A stretch of 42,348 bases of DNA from Treponema sp. (GTDB taxonomy: Bacteria; Spirochaetota; Spirochaetia; Treponematales; Breznakiellaceae): positions 1-42,348 of the forward strand of contig JAISMC010000018.1 in the NCBI GenBank assembly GCA_031276965.1. Direction: 5' to 3'. This document shows positions 11,095 through 21,178 of this stretch, piece by piece; within the stretch, counting starts at the first letter, position 1; each line of letters begins with the position of its first letter. The translations under genes and the position numbers were made by a program. The notes below the pieces were generated by a model. The model made no database searches. It was given only the letters and a program-made list of their open reading frames with translations, and was not told where the DNA came from.

Positions 11095-11123
11095 CCGATC
11101 CCTTTTAAATCTTATTTTAAACC

Positions 11124-11801
11124 TTACTGGAGGTTTAATGCTATTATACGGTTATTTGCCAGATTTGTCCAAACCGTTGCATAGGGCCACTTCTCTATAA
11201 CGGTCCGGTAGGCTTCCAGGGCGGCGTCCTTGTTATGCCGCTCTTCCTCAAGCCGGCCGATATTTAACTGCGCCCGGGGGGCTGCGGGAAAATCCCCGTA
11301 AGAAACGCTCTCCTTGTAAAGACTGATGGCCCCCTCGATATTCCCCTGCTCTTCCGCCGCCGCCCCGGCGTTATACAGGGAGACCGGCGCAAGATAGATC
11401 TTCGGCGCCGTTTCGGCGGCCCGGGTCCAGGCCTTTTCCGCCGCCGCCCAGTCTTTTTTATCGGCATAAATATCGGCGATGATTACATAGGCCCGGGCCC
11501 CCGCATAGCCGGAATTTTTTTCCGCAAAGACTTTTAGTTCTTCCAGAAGGCCTTCTATCTCTCCCGCCTTTTCACTGTTATTTATATCGATCCTCAGGGC
11601 TTCAAAGCGGTCGCAAAGATCGTCAGCCTTGGCTACGGCCCTGGAAACCGCCGCATCCCGTATGCCTATTCCCGTTATAAAGGCCGCAGCCAGAACCAGA
11701 ATGCTCACCATACCGGCGGCAAGGGGTTTGCGGTTTTTTTGAATAAAACCGGCGACGGCCAGACCCGCATTTTGCTCCGCAACTTTCTCTTCAACTGCCA
11801 T
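11124..11801 (-). CDS. TPR protein with N-terminal TM segment
   Basis: TM segment PLAAGMVSILVLAAAFITGIG followed by TPR-like helical repeats. Start placed at MAVEEKVAEQ. Confidence 0.75.
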   Translation of the reverse strand: MAVEEKVAEQNAGLAVAGFIQKNRKPLAAGMVSILVLAAAFITGIGIRDAAVSRAVAKADDLCDRFEALRIDINNSEKAGEIEGLLEELKVFAEKNSGYAGARAYVIIADIYADKKDWAAAEKAWTRAAETAPKIYLAPVSLYNAGAAAEEQGNIEGAISLYKESVSYGDFPAAPRAQLNIGRLEEERHNKDAALEAYRTVIEKWPYATVWTNLANNRIIALNLQ

Positions 11802-11831
11802 GATCACTCCTCTAAGATCAATTCCAAAAAA

Positions 11832-13358
11832 TCAGTTTTCCGGTTCTTCTTTGGGGTTAACGATGCTTAATTCCCTAATAAGTCTGGACAAATAGGTCCT
11901 CTGTATATCCAGGGCCTTGGCGGCTTCGGTCTGGTTCCAGTTGTTTTCTTCCAGCACCTTTTGAATAAAGCGGGTCTTAAAAACATTAATTGCAGCTTTA
12001 AGGCTGCGGTTCCCCCCGTCCGCCTGTTCAGGGATGGTTACGCTTTTGAGGAACAAATCTTCCTGCTGTATCCACTTATTCTTTCCGATAACGCAGGCCC
12101 GCTCAATGCAGTTTTCCAGCTCCCGGATATTGCCCGGCCAGGAATAGGAAAGCATGGCTTCCATGGCCTTGTCTGAAAAACCGAGAAACTGCTTTTTGGT
12201 TTCCCATATACACTTCTTAAGAAAAAAATCCGCCAGCTCGGGGATGTCCTCGGGACGCTGCCTGAGGGGGGGGATATAAATAGGAAGTACGTTAAGGCGG
12301 TAGTAGAGATCGCTCCGGAATTCACCCTTCTCCACCAGGGCTTCGATATCCTTATTGGTTGCCGCCAGGATACGGACATTCACGGTAACCGAAATATCGG
12401 ATCCCACCTTTTCAAAGGTTTTCTGCTGAATTACCCGGAGCAGCTTTGCCTGAAGCGGCAGGGGAAGATCCCCTATTTCATCAAGGAAGATAGTCCCCCC
12501 ATCGGCTGCTTCAAAGCGGCCCTGCCTGGTTTGAAAGGCATTGGTAAAGGCCCCCTTTACATGGCCGAAAAGTTCGCTCTCCAGAAGGCCCTCGGGGATG
12601 GCGGCGCAGTTTACCCGGACGAAGGGTTCCTTGCTGCGGGGACTGCGAAGGTGTATCTGTTCGGCAAATATCTCCTTCCCTACCCCGCTTTCCCCCAGAA
12701 TGAGCACCGAAGAATCGGTCTTTGCCACCCGGTCGATAATGTCTATCTTTTCCAGCATGATGGGGCTTTTGGCGATAAGGGTGTGGTAGCCCTGATTGTT
12801 TATAAGCTGATCCTGGAGCAGCTGGATTTCACCCCGGACCCTTTCGAAACTCCGTACATTCTGAATAGCCAGGGCCGCCTGGTTGGCGAAAATCTCAAGC
12901 CACTCCAGATCGTCCTGGGTAAAGTATTTACCGTTTTTTTTATTCAGAAGCTCAATAACCCCAATGCACTCCCCCTTACTGCGCATGGGAACCGCTATCA
13001 TGGTTTTGGAGGGGTAGCCTATCTGATCGGAAATCGCGCTGAGGTGGCGTTTGTCGTTTTCCACATCGTTAACCATGATGGACTTATTGTGCATGGCCAC
13101 CCAGCCGGCGATACCCTCCCCCAGTTTGACGGTATAATTTTTAATCTCCGCCCCCTTGGAACCCAGGGCGACTTCAAAGTACAGTTCCTGATTTTCATGA
13201 TTTACCAGGAGGAGACTTGACGCCTCTCCCTCGCAGAGACGGGTTGCCGAATCCAGGATCTGGGCCAGGAGGGAATGGATGTCGGAATAGTTAGAGTTAA
13301 TAAGGGTATTGATCTCAATGAGGGTATTAAACTTTTGAAGGTCAATAACCGACAGCAT
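11832..13358 (-). CDS. Sigma-54-dependent transcriptional activator (GAF-AAA+-Fis HTH)
   Basis: GAF domain at N-terminus; AAA+ GESGVGKE, GAFTNA loop, GGTIFLDEIGDLPLPLQAKLLRV; C-terminal Fis-type HTH NNWNQTEAAKALDIQRTYLSRLIREL. Confidence 0.95.
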   Translation of the reverse strand: MLSVIDLQKFNTLIEINTLINSNYSDIHSLLAQILDSATRLCEGEASSLLLVNHENQELYFEVALGSKGAEIKNYTVKLGEGIAGWVAMHNKSIMVNDVENDKRHLSAISDQIGYPSKTMIAVPMRSKGECIGVIELLNKKNGKYFTQDDLEWLEIFANQAALAIQNVRSFERVRGEIQLLQDQLINNQGYHTLIAKSPIMLEKIDIIDRVAKTDSSVLILGESGVGKEIFAEQIHLRSPRSKEPFVRVNCAAIPEGLLESELFGHVKGAFTNAFQTRQGRFEAADGGTIFLDEIGDLPLPLQAKLLRVIQQKTFEKVGSDISVTVNVRILAATNKDIEALVEKGEFRSDLYYRLNVLPIYIPPLRQRPEDIPELADFFLKKCIWETKKQFLGFSDKAMEAMLSYSWPGNIRELENCIERACVIGKNKWIQQEDLFLKSVTIPEQADGGNRSLKAAINVFKTRFIQKVLEENNWNQTEAAKALDIQRTYLSRLIRELSIVNPKEEPEN

Positions 13359-13369
13359 ACGAATGCGGT

Positions 13370-15805
13370 CTAATCGCTGCCCGAAGTATCCCCGGGAATT
13401 TCGCCCTTTTCCGGGGCGTTTTTTGATTTTAAGAAATCTCCCAGGGTGAAGGTCGAACCATCGGATTCTTCCTCCGCCATATAACGGGAAATCTCATCCT
13501 GTTGAACCTTCTTCTTATAGTCCCGGATTGAGAAGGCGACCTTTTGCTTATCGGGCTGTATCTCCAGCACCGCCGCCTTGATCTTGTCTCCGGGTTTGTA
13601 CTTTTTAAGGGCGTCTTCGGGGCTTTCTTCCCGGTTCTCGGGAAGATTTGATTTATGGATAAGTCCCTCAATGCCGCCGGGAACTTTAACAAAAATGCCG
13701 AAATCGGTAACGGAGGACACCTCCCCCTCCACCAGAGAACCCGGCTTGTAGGCGCCGGCAAAATTCTGCCAGGGATCTTCGGAAAGCTGCTTGATGCCCA
13801 GGCGTATATTCCGGCTTACGCTGTCCACGCCGATAACCATGACCTCCAGCTCCTGGCCGGCCTGCAGTTCACTGCCGGGATGTTTTACCTTTTTGGTCCA
13901 GGAGACATCATCCCCGTGGAGGAAGCCGTCTATGCCGTCTTCAAGTTCAATAAAAGCCCCGGCATTAGTGATCTTAGCCACCTTTCTGGTAAGCCTGGTC
14001 CCCACGGGATAGCGCTCTTCAATGTCATTCCAGGGATTGGCGGTAACCTGTTTAAGCCCCAGGGATACCCTGCCCGCCTGCAGATCGTAACCCAGGATCA
14101 TACATTCCACCTCGTCGCCTATACCAAGCACCTCTTCCGGTTTCTGGATCTTTTTTACCCAGGAGAATTCGGAAATATGGGCCAGTCCCTCGATGCCCTC
14201 TTCAAGTTCGATAAAGGCGCCGAAGTCGGTCAGTTTGGTTACATTCCCCTTGATAATATCGTTGACATGATAGTGATCCTCGAAGTGAACCCAGGGATCA
14301 TCGGAAAAGTGTTTTAAGGACAGATTGATCCGCTTTTCTACCGGATCGATACGAATTACCTTGAGGCGAATTTCCTGACCTTTTTTTACAAAGTCCTTGG
14401 GCCGGGTTACGTGGCCCCAGCTCATATCGTTAATGTGGAGGAGCCCGTCAAAGCCCCCCAAATCGATAAAGGCTCCGAAGGAGGTAAAACTTTTGACTGT
14501 TCCGGTAACTTCCGTCCCGACTTCGGTCTTTTCAAAGAAATCTTTCCGCTTTTGTTCGATCTCTTCCTCAAGCCATTTCCGGCGGTTTACCACAATGTTG
14601 ACTTTGCCGTCGGAGTAGAGCCGTTCCACGTAAAACTGGGTTTTAAGGTCCAAAAGCTTTTCCGGCTTATCCACTTTTTGAGCGTCGGACTGACTGATTG
14701 GGAGAAAGGCATGCACCCCGGCGCCCAGATTAACGTCGTAGCCGCCCTTTACGAGCTTTTCGATAGTTCCGTTCACCACCGTATGGTCCTGGAAAGCCTG
14801 CCGGAGGTTCTTCCAAAACAGCTTGATATCGGCCTTTTGTTTGGAAACGATCACTTCCCCGTGCTTATTCTCTTTAGCAATGAGAATAACCGATACGGTG
14901 TCCCCTATCTTGGGAATTTCGGTAAATTCCCCAATGGGAATTTTACCCTCCGACTTGTATCCGACATCTATAAAGACCTGATCCGGGGTTACCTGAATGA
15001 CGCAGCCGTCTACAAGCTGTCCTTCTTCCAGTTGTTCAAGAGATTTAAGGTACTCTTCCTGTAACTGTGTCTGGATATTGCCGCTCTTTGTTTCATCTAC
15101 CGGACTAGTGTCCGATTCCACTTCCATCTGCCCCATGGTTAATCCTTTCATCTTTTTCCCTGCTATTTCTACTAATTTGTCATAAACTTGCTTAATGGTC
15201 AAGTCCGAGCTATCCAAATAAACTGCTTCCGGGGAGATTTTAAGGCTTCCTTCGGCTTTGTTTTTATCGATCTTGTCCCGTTCCAGGATCGAACGCCGGA
15301 TTTCTTCCAGACTGAGCCGGGAAACCCCCTGATCGTAGCGCCGTTTTGCCCGGGCTTCCACGCCGGCGTCCAGGTAGAAACGGCACTCGGCGCCGGGAAA
15401 GACCACGGTGGTCATATCCCGGCCTTCCACTACGATGTTCCGTTCTCCGGCGATACGGCGGATCATATCGTTAACCACGTGCCTGACGGGAACAATGGCG
15501 GAGAGGGGGGCGGAAAGACGGTCAATCTCATCGGTGTGGAGGAGGGAGCTTACCTCTTCACCCTCCAGATAGACCAGGCCGTCGTCTTTATAGTCGATTT
15601 TGGCTCTCCCGGCATAGTCCAGGGCGTCCTCAGGATCGGCGGGATCGACGCCGTTTCTAAGACACCCCAGAGTGATAGCCCGGTAGAGGTTTCCCGAATT
15701 GATATAAACGAAGGGAGCGCCGTCGGGCCCTGTAAGTCCCTCCGCCAAAAGCCCGGCGATGGTGCTCTTGCCGGTGCCCGCCGGTCCGTCAATGGCTATA
15801 ACCAA
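13370..15805 (-). CDS. Cytidylate kinase / 30S ribosomal protein S1 fusion
   Basis: N-terminal Cmk (MVIAIDGPAGTGKSTIAGLLAEGL, VVEGRDMTTVVFPGA), then about six S1 domains (e.g. VTGTVKSFTSFGAFIDLGGFDGLLHINDMSWGH) in one uninterrupted ORF. Confidence 0.96.
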   Translation of the reverse strand: MVIAIDGPAGTGKSTIAGLLAEGLTGPDGAPFVYINSGNLYRAITLGCLRNGVDPADPEDALDYAGRAKIDYKDDGLVYLEGEEVSSLLHTDEIDRLSAPLSAIVPVRHVVNDMIRRIAGERNIVVEGRDMTTVVFPGAECRFYLDAGVEARAKRRYDQGVSRLSLEEIRRSILERDKIDKNKAEGSLKISPEAVYLDSSDLTIKQVYDKLVEIAGKKMKGLTMGQMEVESDTSPVDETKSGNIQTQLQEEYLKSLEQLEEGQLVDGCVIQVTPDQVFIDVGYKSEGKIPIGEFTEIPKIGDTVSVILIAKENKHGEVIVSKQKADIKLFWKNLRQAFQDHTVVNGTIEKLVKGGYDVNLGAGVHAFLPISQSDAQKVDKPEKLLDLKTQFYVERLYSDGKVNIVVNRRKWLEEEIEQKRKDFFEKTEVGTEVTGTVKSFTSFGAFIDLGGFDGLLHINDMSWGHVTRPKDFVKKGQEIRLKVIRIDPVEKRINLSLKHFSDDPWVHFEDHYHVNDIIKGNVTKLTDFGAFIELEEGIEGLAHISEFSWVKKIQKPEEVLGIGDEVECMILGYDLQAGRVSLGLKQVTANPWNDIEERYPVGTRLTRKVAKITNAGAFIELEDGIDGFLHGDDVSWTKKVKHPGSELQAGQELEVMVIGVDSVSRNIRLGIKQLSEDPWQNFAGAYKPGSLVEGEVSSVTDFGIFVKVPGGIEGLIHKSNLPENREESPEDALKKYKPGDKIKAAVLEIQPDKQKVAFSIRDYKKKVQQDEISRYMAEEESDGSTFTLGDFLKSKNAPEKGEIPGDTSGSD

Positions 15806-16613
15806 GCCGTTCTCCTAAACCATGGAATTCCGTACCGGTTAAAGGGCGGGATTTCCCCTCCCCCAGTTCTCCCAGCAATACCGGCCCTATCCGGGTACGA
15901 AGGAGCTTTTCAGGATGGAGGTGAAAATGGGAAAAAACCCGGCGTATTTCCCGGTTTTTCCCTTCGATCAGCACCACCCGCAGAGCCTTTTTTCCCAGCC
16001 GTTTCACCGCCTCGGCTTTATAGAAAACCCCCTCGATGCTTATTCCCAGGCTGAACGCCTCCAGGACCATATCGGGGATAGGTCCAGAGGCTTCCACCAG
16101 GTATTCCTTCTCGATACCCGCCGAAGGGTGGCCGGCTCTGGCGGCAAAATTCCCGTCGTTAGTAAAGAGAATAAGCCCCGAAGAACGGTAGTCCAGCCGG
16201 CCCACCGTGTAGAGCCGTTCCCGAATGGCCGGGGGAAGCAGATCCCCCGCCAGGGCCCGGCCCTGGGGATCCGCGGCACTGCATATATAGAGAGGCGGCT
16301 TGTGAAGGACGATATAGTGCAGCCTCTTTTCGATCTTAACTGGTATACCGTCCAGGCGTACATCGTCTCCGGCCTCTACCTTTGTTCCCAGCACAGAAAC
16401 AGTCCGGCCGTTTACCGTTACCCTTCCCTGGGTGATAAGTTTTTCCGCCCCCCGGCGGGAGGCCGCCCCGGCGTGGGCCAGATATACCTGCAGCCTGAGC
16501 GCATTGCCGCCGGCCGGCGGGGCGTTTTCCGGTTCTCCGGCCCTTTCCCCCGTTCCGCCGGGGAAGGGGTTATTTTTGTCCATCAAGCTCAAACCGGTCT
16601 GTCTCGCTTTCAC
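15789..16613 (-). CDS. Pseudouridine synthase, RsuA/RluB family
   Basis: S4 domain (LRLQVYLAHAGAASRRGAEKLITQGRVTVNG), TVGRLDYRSSGLILFTNDG catalytic motif, EGKNREIRRVF. Confidence 0.93.
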   Translation of the reverse strand: MKARQTGLSLMDKNNPFPGGTGERAGEPENAPPAGGNALRLQVYLAHAGAASRRGAEKLITQGRVTVNGRTVSVLGTKVEAGDDVRLDGIPVKIEKRLHYIVLHKPPLYICSAADPQGRALAGDLLPPAIRERLYTVGRLDYRSSGLILFTNDGNFAARAGHPSAGIEKEYLVEASGPIPDMVLEAFSLGISIEGVFYKAEAVKRLGKKALRVVLIEGKNREIRRVFSHFHLHPEKLLRTRIGPVLLGELGEGKSRPLTGTEFHGLGERLGYSH

Positions 16614-17109
16614 TTAATTTGGGAAGATCCGCAATACTCTCCAGGCGGAAAAACTTTAAGAATTCCCTGGTGGTTCCGTACTGAATCGGTTTACCGGGTA
16701 TGTCTTTTTTACCCAGCTCCCGGATAAGATCTTTTTCCAGGAGCAGCCGTATCATGGTATCCGCCTGAACTCCGCGGATGGACTCAATTTCACTCCTGGT
16801 AATGGGCTGAGAATAGGCGATAATGGAGAGAGTCTCCAGAGCCGCCTTAGACAGTTTGGATTCGTTTTTTTTGCCGTACCGTTCCTTAAGATTGTCCCAG
16901 TATTCCTTTTTGGGAGAGATCATGACCCCCCCGCCGATACGGGCCAGTTCCACCCCGGATTCTTCCCGGGCGTAGCGTTCCTCCAGCTTGACCAGGGCCT
17001 GTTTAACGGCATCCCCGGAAAGTCCGGAGATCCGTACCAGGGTATGCTCCTCCAGGGGGTCCGCTTCAAGGTAGAGGATGGCTTCGATGAGGGCGGTTTC
17101 TTTTTCCAT
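16570..17109 (-). CDS. scpB: Segregation and condensation protein B
   Basis: ALIEAILYLEADPLEE...LSKAALETLSIIAYSQPITRSEIESIRGVQ. Start at 17109 (MEKETALIEA) overlaps the scpA stop (ATGA); ORF track start 17283 is too far upstream. Confidence 0.95.
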   Translation of the reverse strand: MEKETALIEAILYLEADPLEEHTLVRISGLSGDAVKQALVKLEERYAREESGVELARIGGGVMISPKKEYWDNLKERYGKKNESKLSKAALETLSIIAYSQPITRSEIESIRGVQADTMIRLLLEKDLIRELGKKDIPGKPIQYGTTREFLKFFRLESIADLPKLSESETDRFELDGQK

Positions 17110-17858
17110 CAAGATACGGCTCCGTTGGCGGCGTTTTCGCGGGGACGGATAAGAATATCCCCGAACATGCGGTTCTGAAAGATCGTTACCATCCGCATCT
17201 TTACCGCCTCCAGCAGGGCCAGGAAAGCGCAGACTATATCCATTACCGAACCGTTCCGTACCATTAAGTCGGTAAAACTGCATTCCCCCCGGGTTTCCAA
17301 AAGCTCCGTCATAAGGGTAAGTTTCTCGTTAATTGACACCTCTTCATAGAGGTCGATGATCTGCTCTCCGCTGATATTGGCCATGAGACCGGAAAAAGTT
17401 TTTAGGAGATCCCAGACATCCGCCTGTTCCCAGAGGGTATCCTCGACAAAAGGAAGGGGCCGCTGGAGTTTCTTGCGTTCAATTACCCACTCCGCTTCCC
17501 GCTCCTTTTCCTCCATGAGTTCGGTAAGCTTTTTGAAACGCTGGTACTCGATAAGTTTGTCCACCAGTTCTATCCGGGGATCTTCGATGTCATCGTCCCC
17601 CGCAAATTCTACGGGAAGGAGCATCCGGGATTTGATGTAGAGCAGGGTTGCGGCCATGCTGTGAAATTCGGTTAACTCCTCCAAATCTACGGCGGAAACA
17701 TAACTGATATATTCCAGATACTGTTCGGTGATTTGGGCTACCGGAATATCGTACATGTTTACTTCATTTTTTTTGATTAAAAAGAGAAGCAGATCCAGGG
17801 GGCCCTCGAATTCCTTTAGTCTGAAACTATAAGCGGCATTGCTGCTCGTACTGTCCAT
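17109..17858 (-). CDS. scpA: Segregation and condensation protein A
   Basis: FRLKEFEGPLDLLLFLIKKNEVNMYDIPVAQITEQYLEY, AATLLYIKSRMLLP. Start taken at MDSTSSNAAYS. Confidence 0.95.
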   Translation of the reverse strand: MDSTSSNAAYSFRLKEFEGPLDLLLFLIKKNEVNMYDIPVAQITEQYLEYISYVSAVDLEELTEFHSMAATLLYIKSRMLLPVEFAGDDDIEDPRIELVDKLIEYQRFKKLTELMEEKEREAEWVIERKKLQRPLPFVEDTLWEQADVWDLLKTFSGLMANISGEQIIDLYEEVSINEKLTLMTELLETRGECSFTDLMVRNGSVMDIVCAFLALLEAVKMRMVTIFQNRMFGDILIRPRENAANGAVS

Positions 17859-17878
17859 CCGGCTTATTATACCTGGTT

Positions 17879-18466
17879 TCACCGGTCCAGGTAAAGGGCG
17901 GAAGCGGACCCGCAGGACGGGAAAGATTCCCGGACCCTGGAGAAGAATCCTTGGGAAGGAAGGGCGTCGCAGTAACTCCGGTAGGATGCGCCGGAGCCGG
18001 GTTCTCTGGCTCCGGGAAGCAGTTCCAGCAGGGGGACAAGGGCGAAACGGCGCTCCCGCAGGCGGGGATGCGGTATTTCCAGGACCGGATCGGAGAAGAC
18101 CATGTCTCCAAAGAGGAGTATGTCGATGTCCAGGGTCCGTTCTCCCCAGCGCCGTTCCTCCGCCCGGTTCCGTCCAAGGGAGGCTTCTATTTCCTGGGTA
18201 CGGACTAAAAGCCAGCGGGGATCGTTCCGGCAAAAACCTGCCACGGCGGTATTGAGGAAACGGCCCTGACCGGCGACATGGAGGGGATCCGTTTCATAGA
18301 AAGAAGCCCTGCGGAGATCCTCCAGGATCTCCGCCAGAGCCTTACAGGCAGCCTCCAGGATGTCCCGGCTTTCCATGCAGCCAAAGGACCGGTTTGATCC
18401 CAGCCCCAGGACAACCGGTCCTTTACGCTCCCTTCCCGGAGGAAGAAGCGTAAAACTGGCTTTCAT
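17879..18466 (-). CDS. folK: 6-hydroxymethyl-7,8-dihydropterin pyrophosphokinase (HPPK)
   Basis: VVLGLGSNRS, FLNTAVAG, RWGERTLDIDILLFGD, LEIPHPRLRERRFALVPLLEL. Confidence 0.95.
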   Translation of the reverse strand: MKASFTLLPPGRERKGPVVLGLGSNRSFGCMESRDILEAACKALAEILEDLRRASFYETDPLHVAGQGRFLNTAVAGFCRNDPRWLLVRTQEIEASLGRNRAEERRWGERTLDIDILLFGDMVFSDPVLEIPHPRLRERRFALVPLLELLPGAREPGSGASYRSYCDALPSQGFFSRVRESFPSCGSASALYLDR

Positions 18467-19777
18467 TCAGAAGAGGCCGTCCCCGCCGGGAACCGGCGTC
18501 TTCCTGGGCCGGCCCGGTCCCCGGTGTTCGGCGGGACGGGCCGCCGCGGTAAGGCCCTCGCCCTCCGGGGGGATCCCTTCCGTGGAACCCGCCGTTTGAG
18601 CCGGCGTACCGGAACCCCCTGCCTGCGGCGCGGCGGAAACGGGCCCGGTCCGGGGAACCGCAGATTGGACGCCGGGATCCGCTGCAGCCGGTTCCGGGGG
18701 CCGGACCGCAGTCTTCTGGACGGCGGGGGGGAATTCTCTGTTGGGGAACATAAGCTTCCGCAGTTTTGCCTCTAGTTCCCGGGTAAAGCCGGGATTATTT
18801 TCCAGATATTCCCGGGCGCTGTCCCGTCCCTGGGCGATTTTGTCTTCTCCATAGGAATACCAGGCCCCCTTCTTGTCGATGATATTGTACTTTACCGCTG
18901 CGTCCAGGATACTGCTGATGGCGGAGATCCCCTTGCCGAACATGATCTCCATCTCCGCCCGGCGGAAGGGAGGGGCTACCTTATTTTTGACCACCTTGAC
19001 CCGGACCCGGTTGCCCACGGCGTCGGAATCCTTCCCCGCCTCGATGGTTTCCGTCTTACGGACCTCCAGGCGTACCGAAGCGTAGAATTTAAGGGCATTG
19101 CCCCCGGTAGTGGTTTCGGGATTACCAAACATGATCCCGATCTTCATACGGATCTGGTTGATAAAGATAAGAATAGTCCGGGATTTGCCGATGATGGCGG
19201 TAAGCTTCCGCATAGCCTGGCTCATAAGCCGGGCCTGGAGGCCCATCTGGGCGTCCCCCATGTCTCCGTCGATTTCCGCCTGGGGAGTCAGAGCCGCCAC
19301 GGAGTCCACCACGATCACGTCTACCGCTCCGGAACGGACCAGGCTTTCGGCAATTTCCAGGGCCTGTTCGCCGGAATCGGGCTGGGAGACGTAGAGATTA
19401 TCCACGTCTACCCCCAGATTTTTAGCATAGGCCGGGTCCAGGGCATGTTCAGCGTCTACGAAGGCGGCGATACCCCCCAGCTTTTGGGCCTCTGCCACGG
19501 CATGGAGCGCCAGGGTAGTTTTCCCCGAAGATTCGGGACCGTAGATCTCGATAATCCGTCCCCGGGGATAACCCCCTATGCCCAGGGCCTCATCCAGCAG
19601 GATGGAACCTGACGGGATCACTTCTATGCCCGCCGCCTTACTGTGATCCCCCAATTTTATCAGAGAACCGGAACCAAATTGTTTTTCAATCTGAAGTCTG
19701 GCCGCTTCCAGGGCCTTCTCTTTTTCTTCGGCTGACGCCAGGGGATTACCCCTGGGTTTTTCGTTTTCCTTTGCCAC
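18467..19777 (-). CDS. recA: Recombinase RecA with long C-terminal extension
   Basis: [73 protein letters not shown]; Pro/Ala-rich tail ending [18 protein letters not shown]. Confidence 0.98.
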   Translation of the reverse strand: MAKENEKPRGNPLASAEEKEKALEAARLQIEKQFGSGSLIKLGDHSKAAGIEVIPSGSILLDEALGIGGYPRGRIIEIYGPESSGKTTLALHAVAEAQKLGGIAAFVDAEHALDPAYAKNLGVDVDNLYVSQPDSGEQALEIAESLVRSGAVDVIVVDSVAALTPQAEIDGDMGDAQMGLQARLMSQAMRKLTAIIGKSRTILIFINQIRMKIGIMFGNPETTTGGNALKFYASVRLEVRKTETIEAGKDSDAVGNRVRVKVVKNKVAPPFRRAEMEIMFGKGISAISSILDAAVKYNIIDKKGAWYSYGEDKIAQGRDSAREYLENNPGFTRELEAKLRKLMFPNREFPPAVQKTAVRPPEPAAADPGVQSAVPRTGPVSAAPQAGGSGTPAQTAGSTEGIPPEGEGLTAAARPAEHRGPGRPRKTPVPGGDGLF

Positions 19778-19952
19778 GTTTTACCCTCCCCTTCTCTATG
19801 GCCGTATGGCTGCGTTCCGCTTTAATTACGATACAAAATAGCATATTTTTTTATTTCTGTCGAAGGGTTTCCGGAGGATTGGAACCGTTTCACCCTCTGC
19901 GGCGAGAAACAACGGCTTTTCTTTTATGGCGGCATGGTGTAGACTGGTAGCG

Positions 19953-21056
19953 ATGAATGAATTTGTCATTACCGCCACCCGGTCCATGGGAACCTATGCT
20001 GCCCGGGTAGCCGACTATTTGATCAAATTCCCCAGTTTTGCTTCCTTTTCCGGTACGATTAACGGCATCAATTTACTCAAAACCGATCGCTTTGCCGACG
20101 GAGAGATGGAAGTGGTGGTGGAGTCTTCAATCAGAGGCAAGGATATCTTTCTCTTTACCAGTTGTGCCCGGAACGAAGCGGGGATCGATGTGGAAGAGGC
20201 GAAGATTGAACTGTACCATACGGTGGATGCCCTGAAACGGGCTCAGGCGGAACGGATCACCGTTTTTGAACCCTTTGTTTCCTGTTCCCGGTCGGACCGT
20301 ACCACCCGGCGCAGTTCCGTGGGGCTCTGGGTGCATTTCAAGATCCTCGCCAGCCTGGGAACCAGGCATATACTGACCTATCAGCTTCATTCGGATAAAT
20401 CAAAATCCATGATAGATCCCGCCATCTGTGCCATGGATGATATTCCCGCCCTAACCCTTTTGAAGCGCCGTCTCTGCGATGTGTATATCCGGAATTTGGA
20501 AACGCTGGAAAAGGTTGTCCGTCCCCACTGGGTTTTTTGTTCCGTGGATGCCGGAGGGGAAAAGCTGGCCCGCCGTTTTGCCAATTCATTCGGAGCGCCC
20601 CTGGTGGTAGCCCATAAACAGCGGGATTATTCCAAATCCAATACCATCGAGTCCATCAATATCCTCTCGGCGGATCCCATCGATGGAAAGGTCCTGTGGA
20701 TTGTGGACGATATGATAGACACCGCCGGTTCCGTGGAAAGCCTGATCCGGGCCCTGGCTCCCCTAAAACCTGCCGAAATAAACCTCATAGCGGTCCATTC
20801 GCTCTGTTCGCCCCCTGCGGCGGACCGGCTCAACCGGCTTTCCGCCGCAGGCCTTCTGAAGCATATTATGGTTACCGATACGGTTTTTTGTCCCTGCTCC
20901 TGTACCGGAATTGTCGATAACCTGGAAGTGGTCCCTTCGGCGGAACTTTCCGCCAAGATCATCAGGACTATTGCCACCAACAGTTCTCTAAGTAAGATGA
21001 TGCGAAGCTTCAACGCGGAAATCTATCTAAAATCACCGAATCTTTTTAATCAATGA
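19953..21056 (+). CDS. prs: Ribose-phosphate pyrophosphokinase (divergent PRPP synthetase)
   Basis: TDRFADGEMEVVVESSIRGKDIFLF flexible-loop region, PRPP loop IVDDMIDTAGSV, HSLCSPPAADRL. Start inferred at MNEFVITATRS. Confidence 0.87.
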   Translation: MNEFVITATRSMGTYAARVADYLIKFPSFASFSGTINGINLLKTDRFADGEMEVVVESSIRGKDIFLFTSCARNEAGIDVEEAKIELYHTVDALKRAQAERITVFEPFVSCSRSDRTTRRSSVGLWVHFKILASLGTRHILTYQLHSDKSKSMIDPAICAMDDIPALTLLKRRLCDVYIRNLETLEKVVRPHWVFCSVDAGGEKLARRFANSFGAPLVVAHKQRDYSKSNTIESINILSADPIDGKVLWIVDDMIDTAGSVESLIRALAPLKPAEINLIAVHSLCSPPAADRLNRLSAAGLLKHIMVTDTVFCPCSCTGIVDNLEVVPSAELSAKIIRTIATNSSLSKMMRSFNAEIYLKSPNLFNQ

Positions 21057-21079
21057 GCCTCCGCAGAGCTCTGCGGTAT
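21052..21079 (-). repeat. Dispersed palindromic repeat (module A), copy 2, overlapping the prs stop
   Basis: Reverse complement ataccgcag-agct-ctgcggaggctcatt; the prs TGA (21054-21056) lies inside it. Confidence 0.7.
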
Positions 21080-21147
21080 TTGGAACGCAGAGTAATTTCT
21101 TTACCGGAGGCCCGGTCGAAGGGAAATTGCGGACCTTCAGGCCGGCG

Positions 21148-21178
21148 GGAAACTGAAGTTTTCGAATAACTCCGTTAA
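21148..21178 (+). repeat. Dispersed repeat (module C), copy 2
   Basis: ggaaactgaagttttcgaataactccgttaa, near-match to 1001-1032. Confidence 0.6.

Noticed and set aside
11832-13358. Calling the GAF-AAA-Fis protein NifA
   Set aside because: Domain order is NifA-like, but there are no nif genes in the window and the neighbours are housekeeping; only a generic sigma54 activator is supported.
15188-16054. 288-aa plus-strand ORF opposite cmk and the pseudouridine synthase gene
   Set aside because: Antisense to two confident genes; no domain signature.
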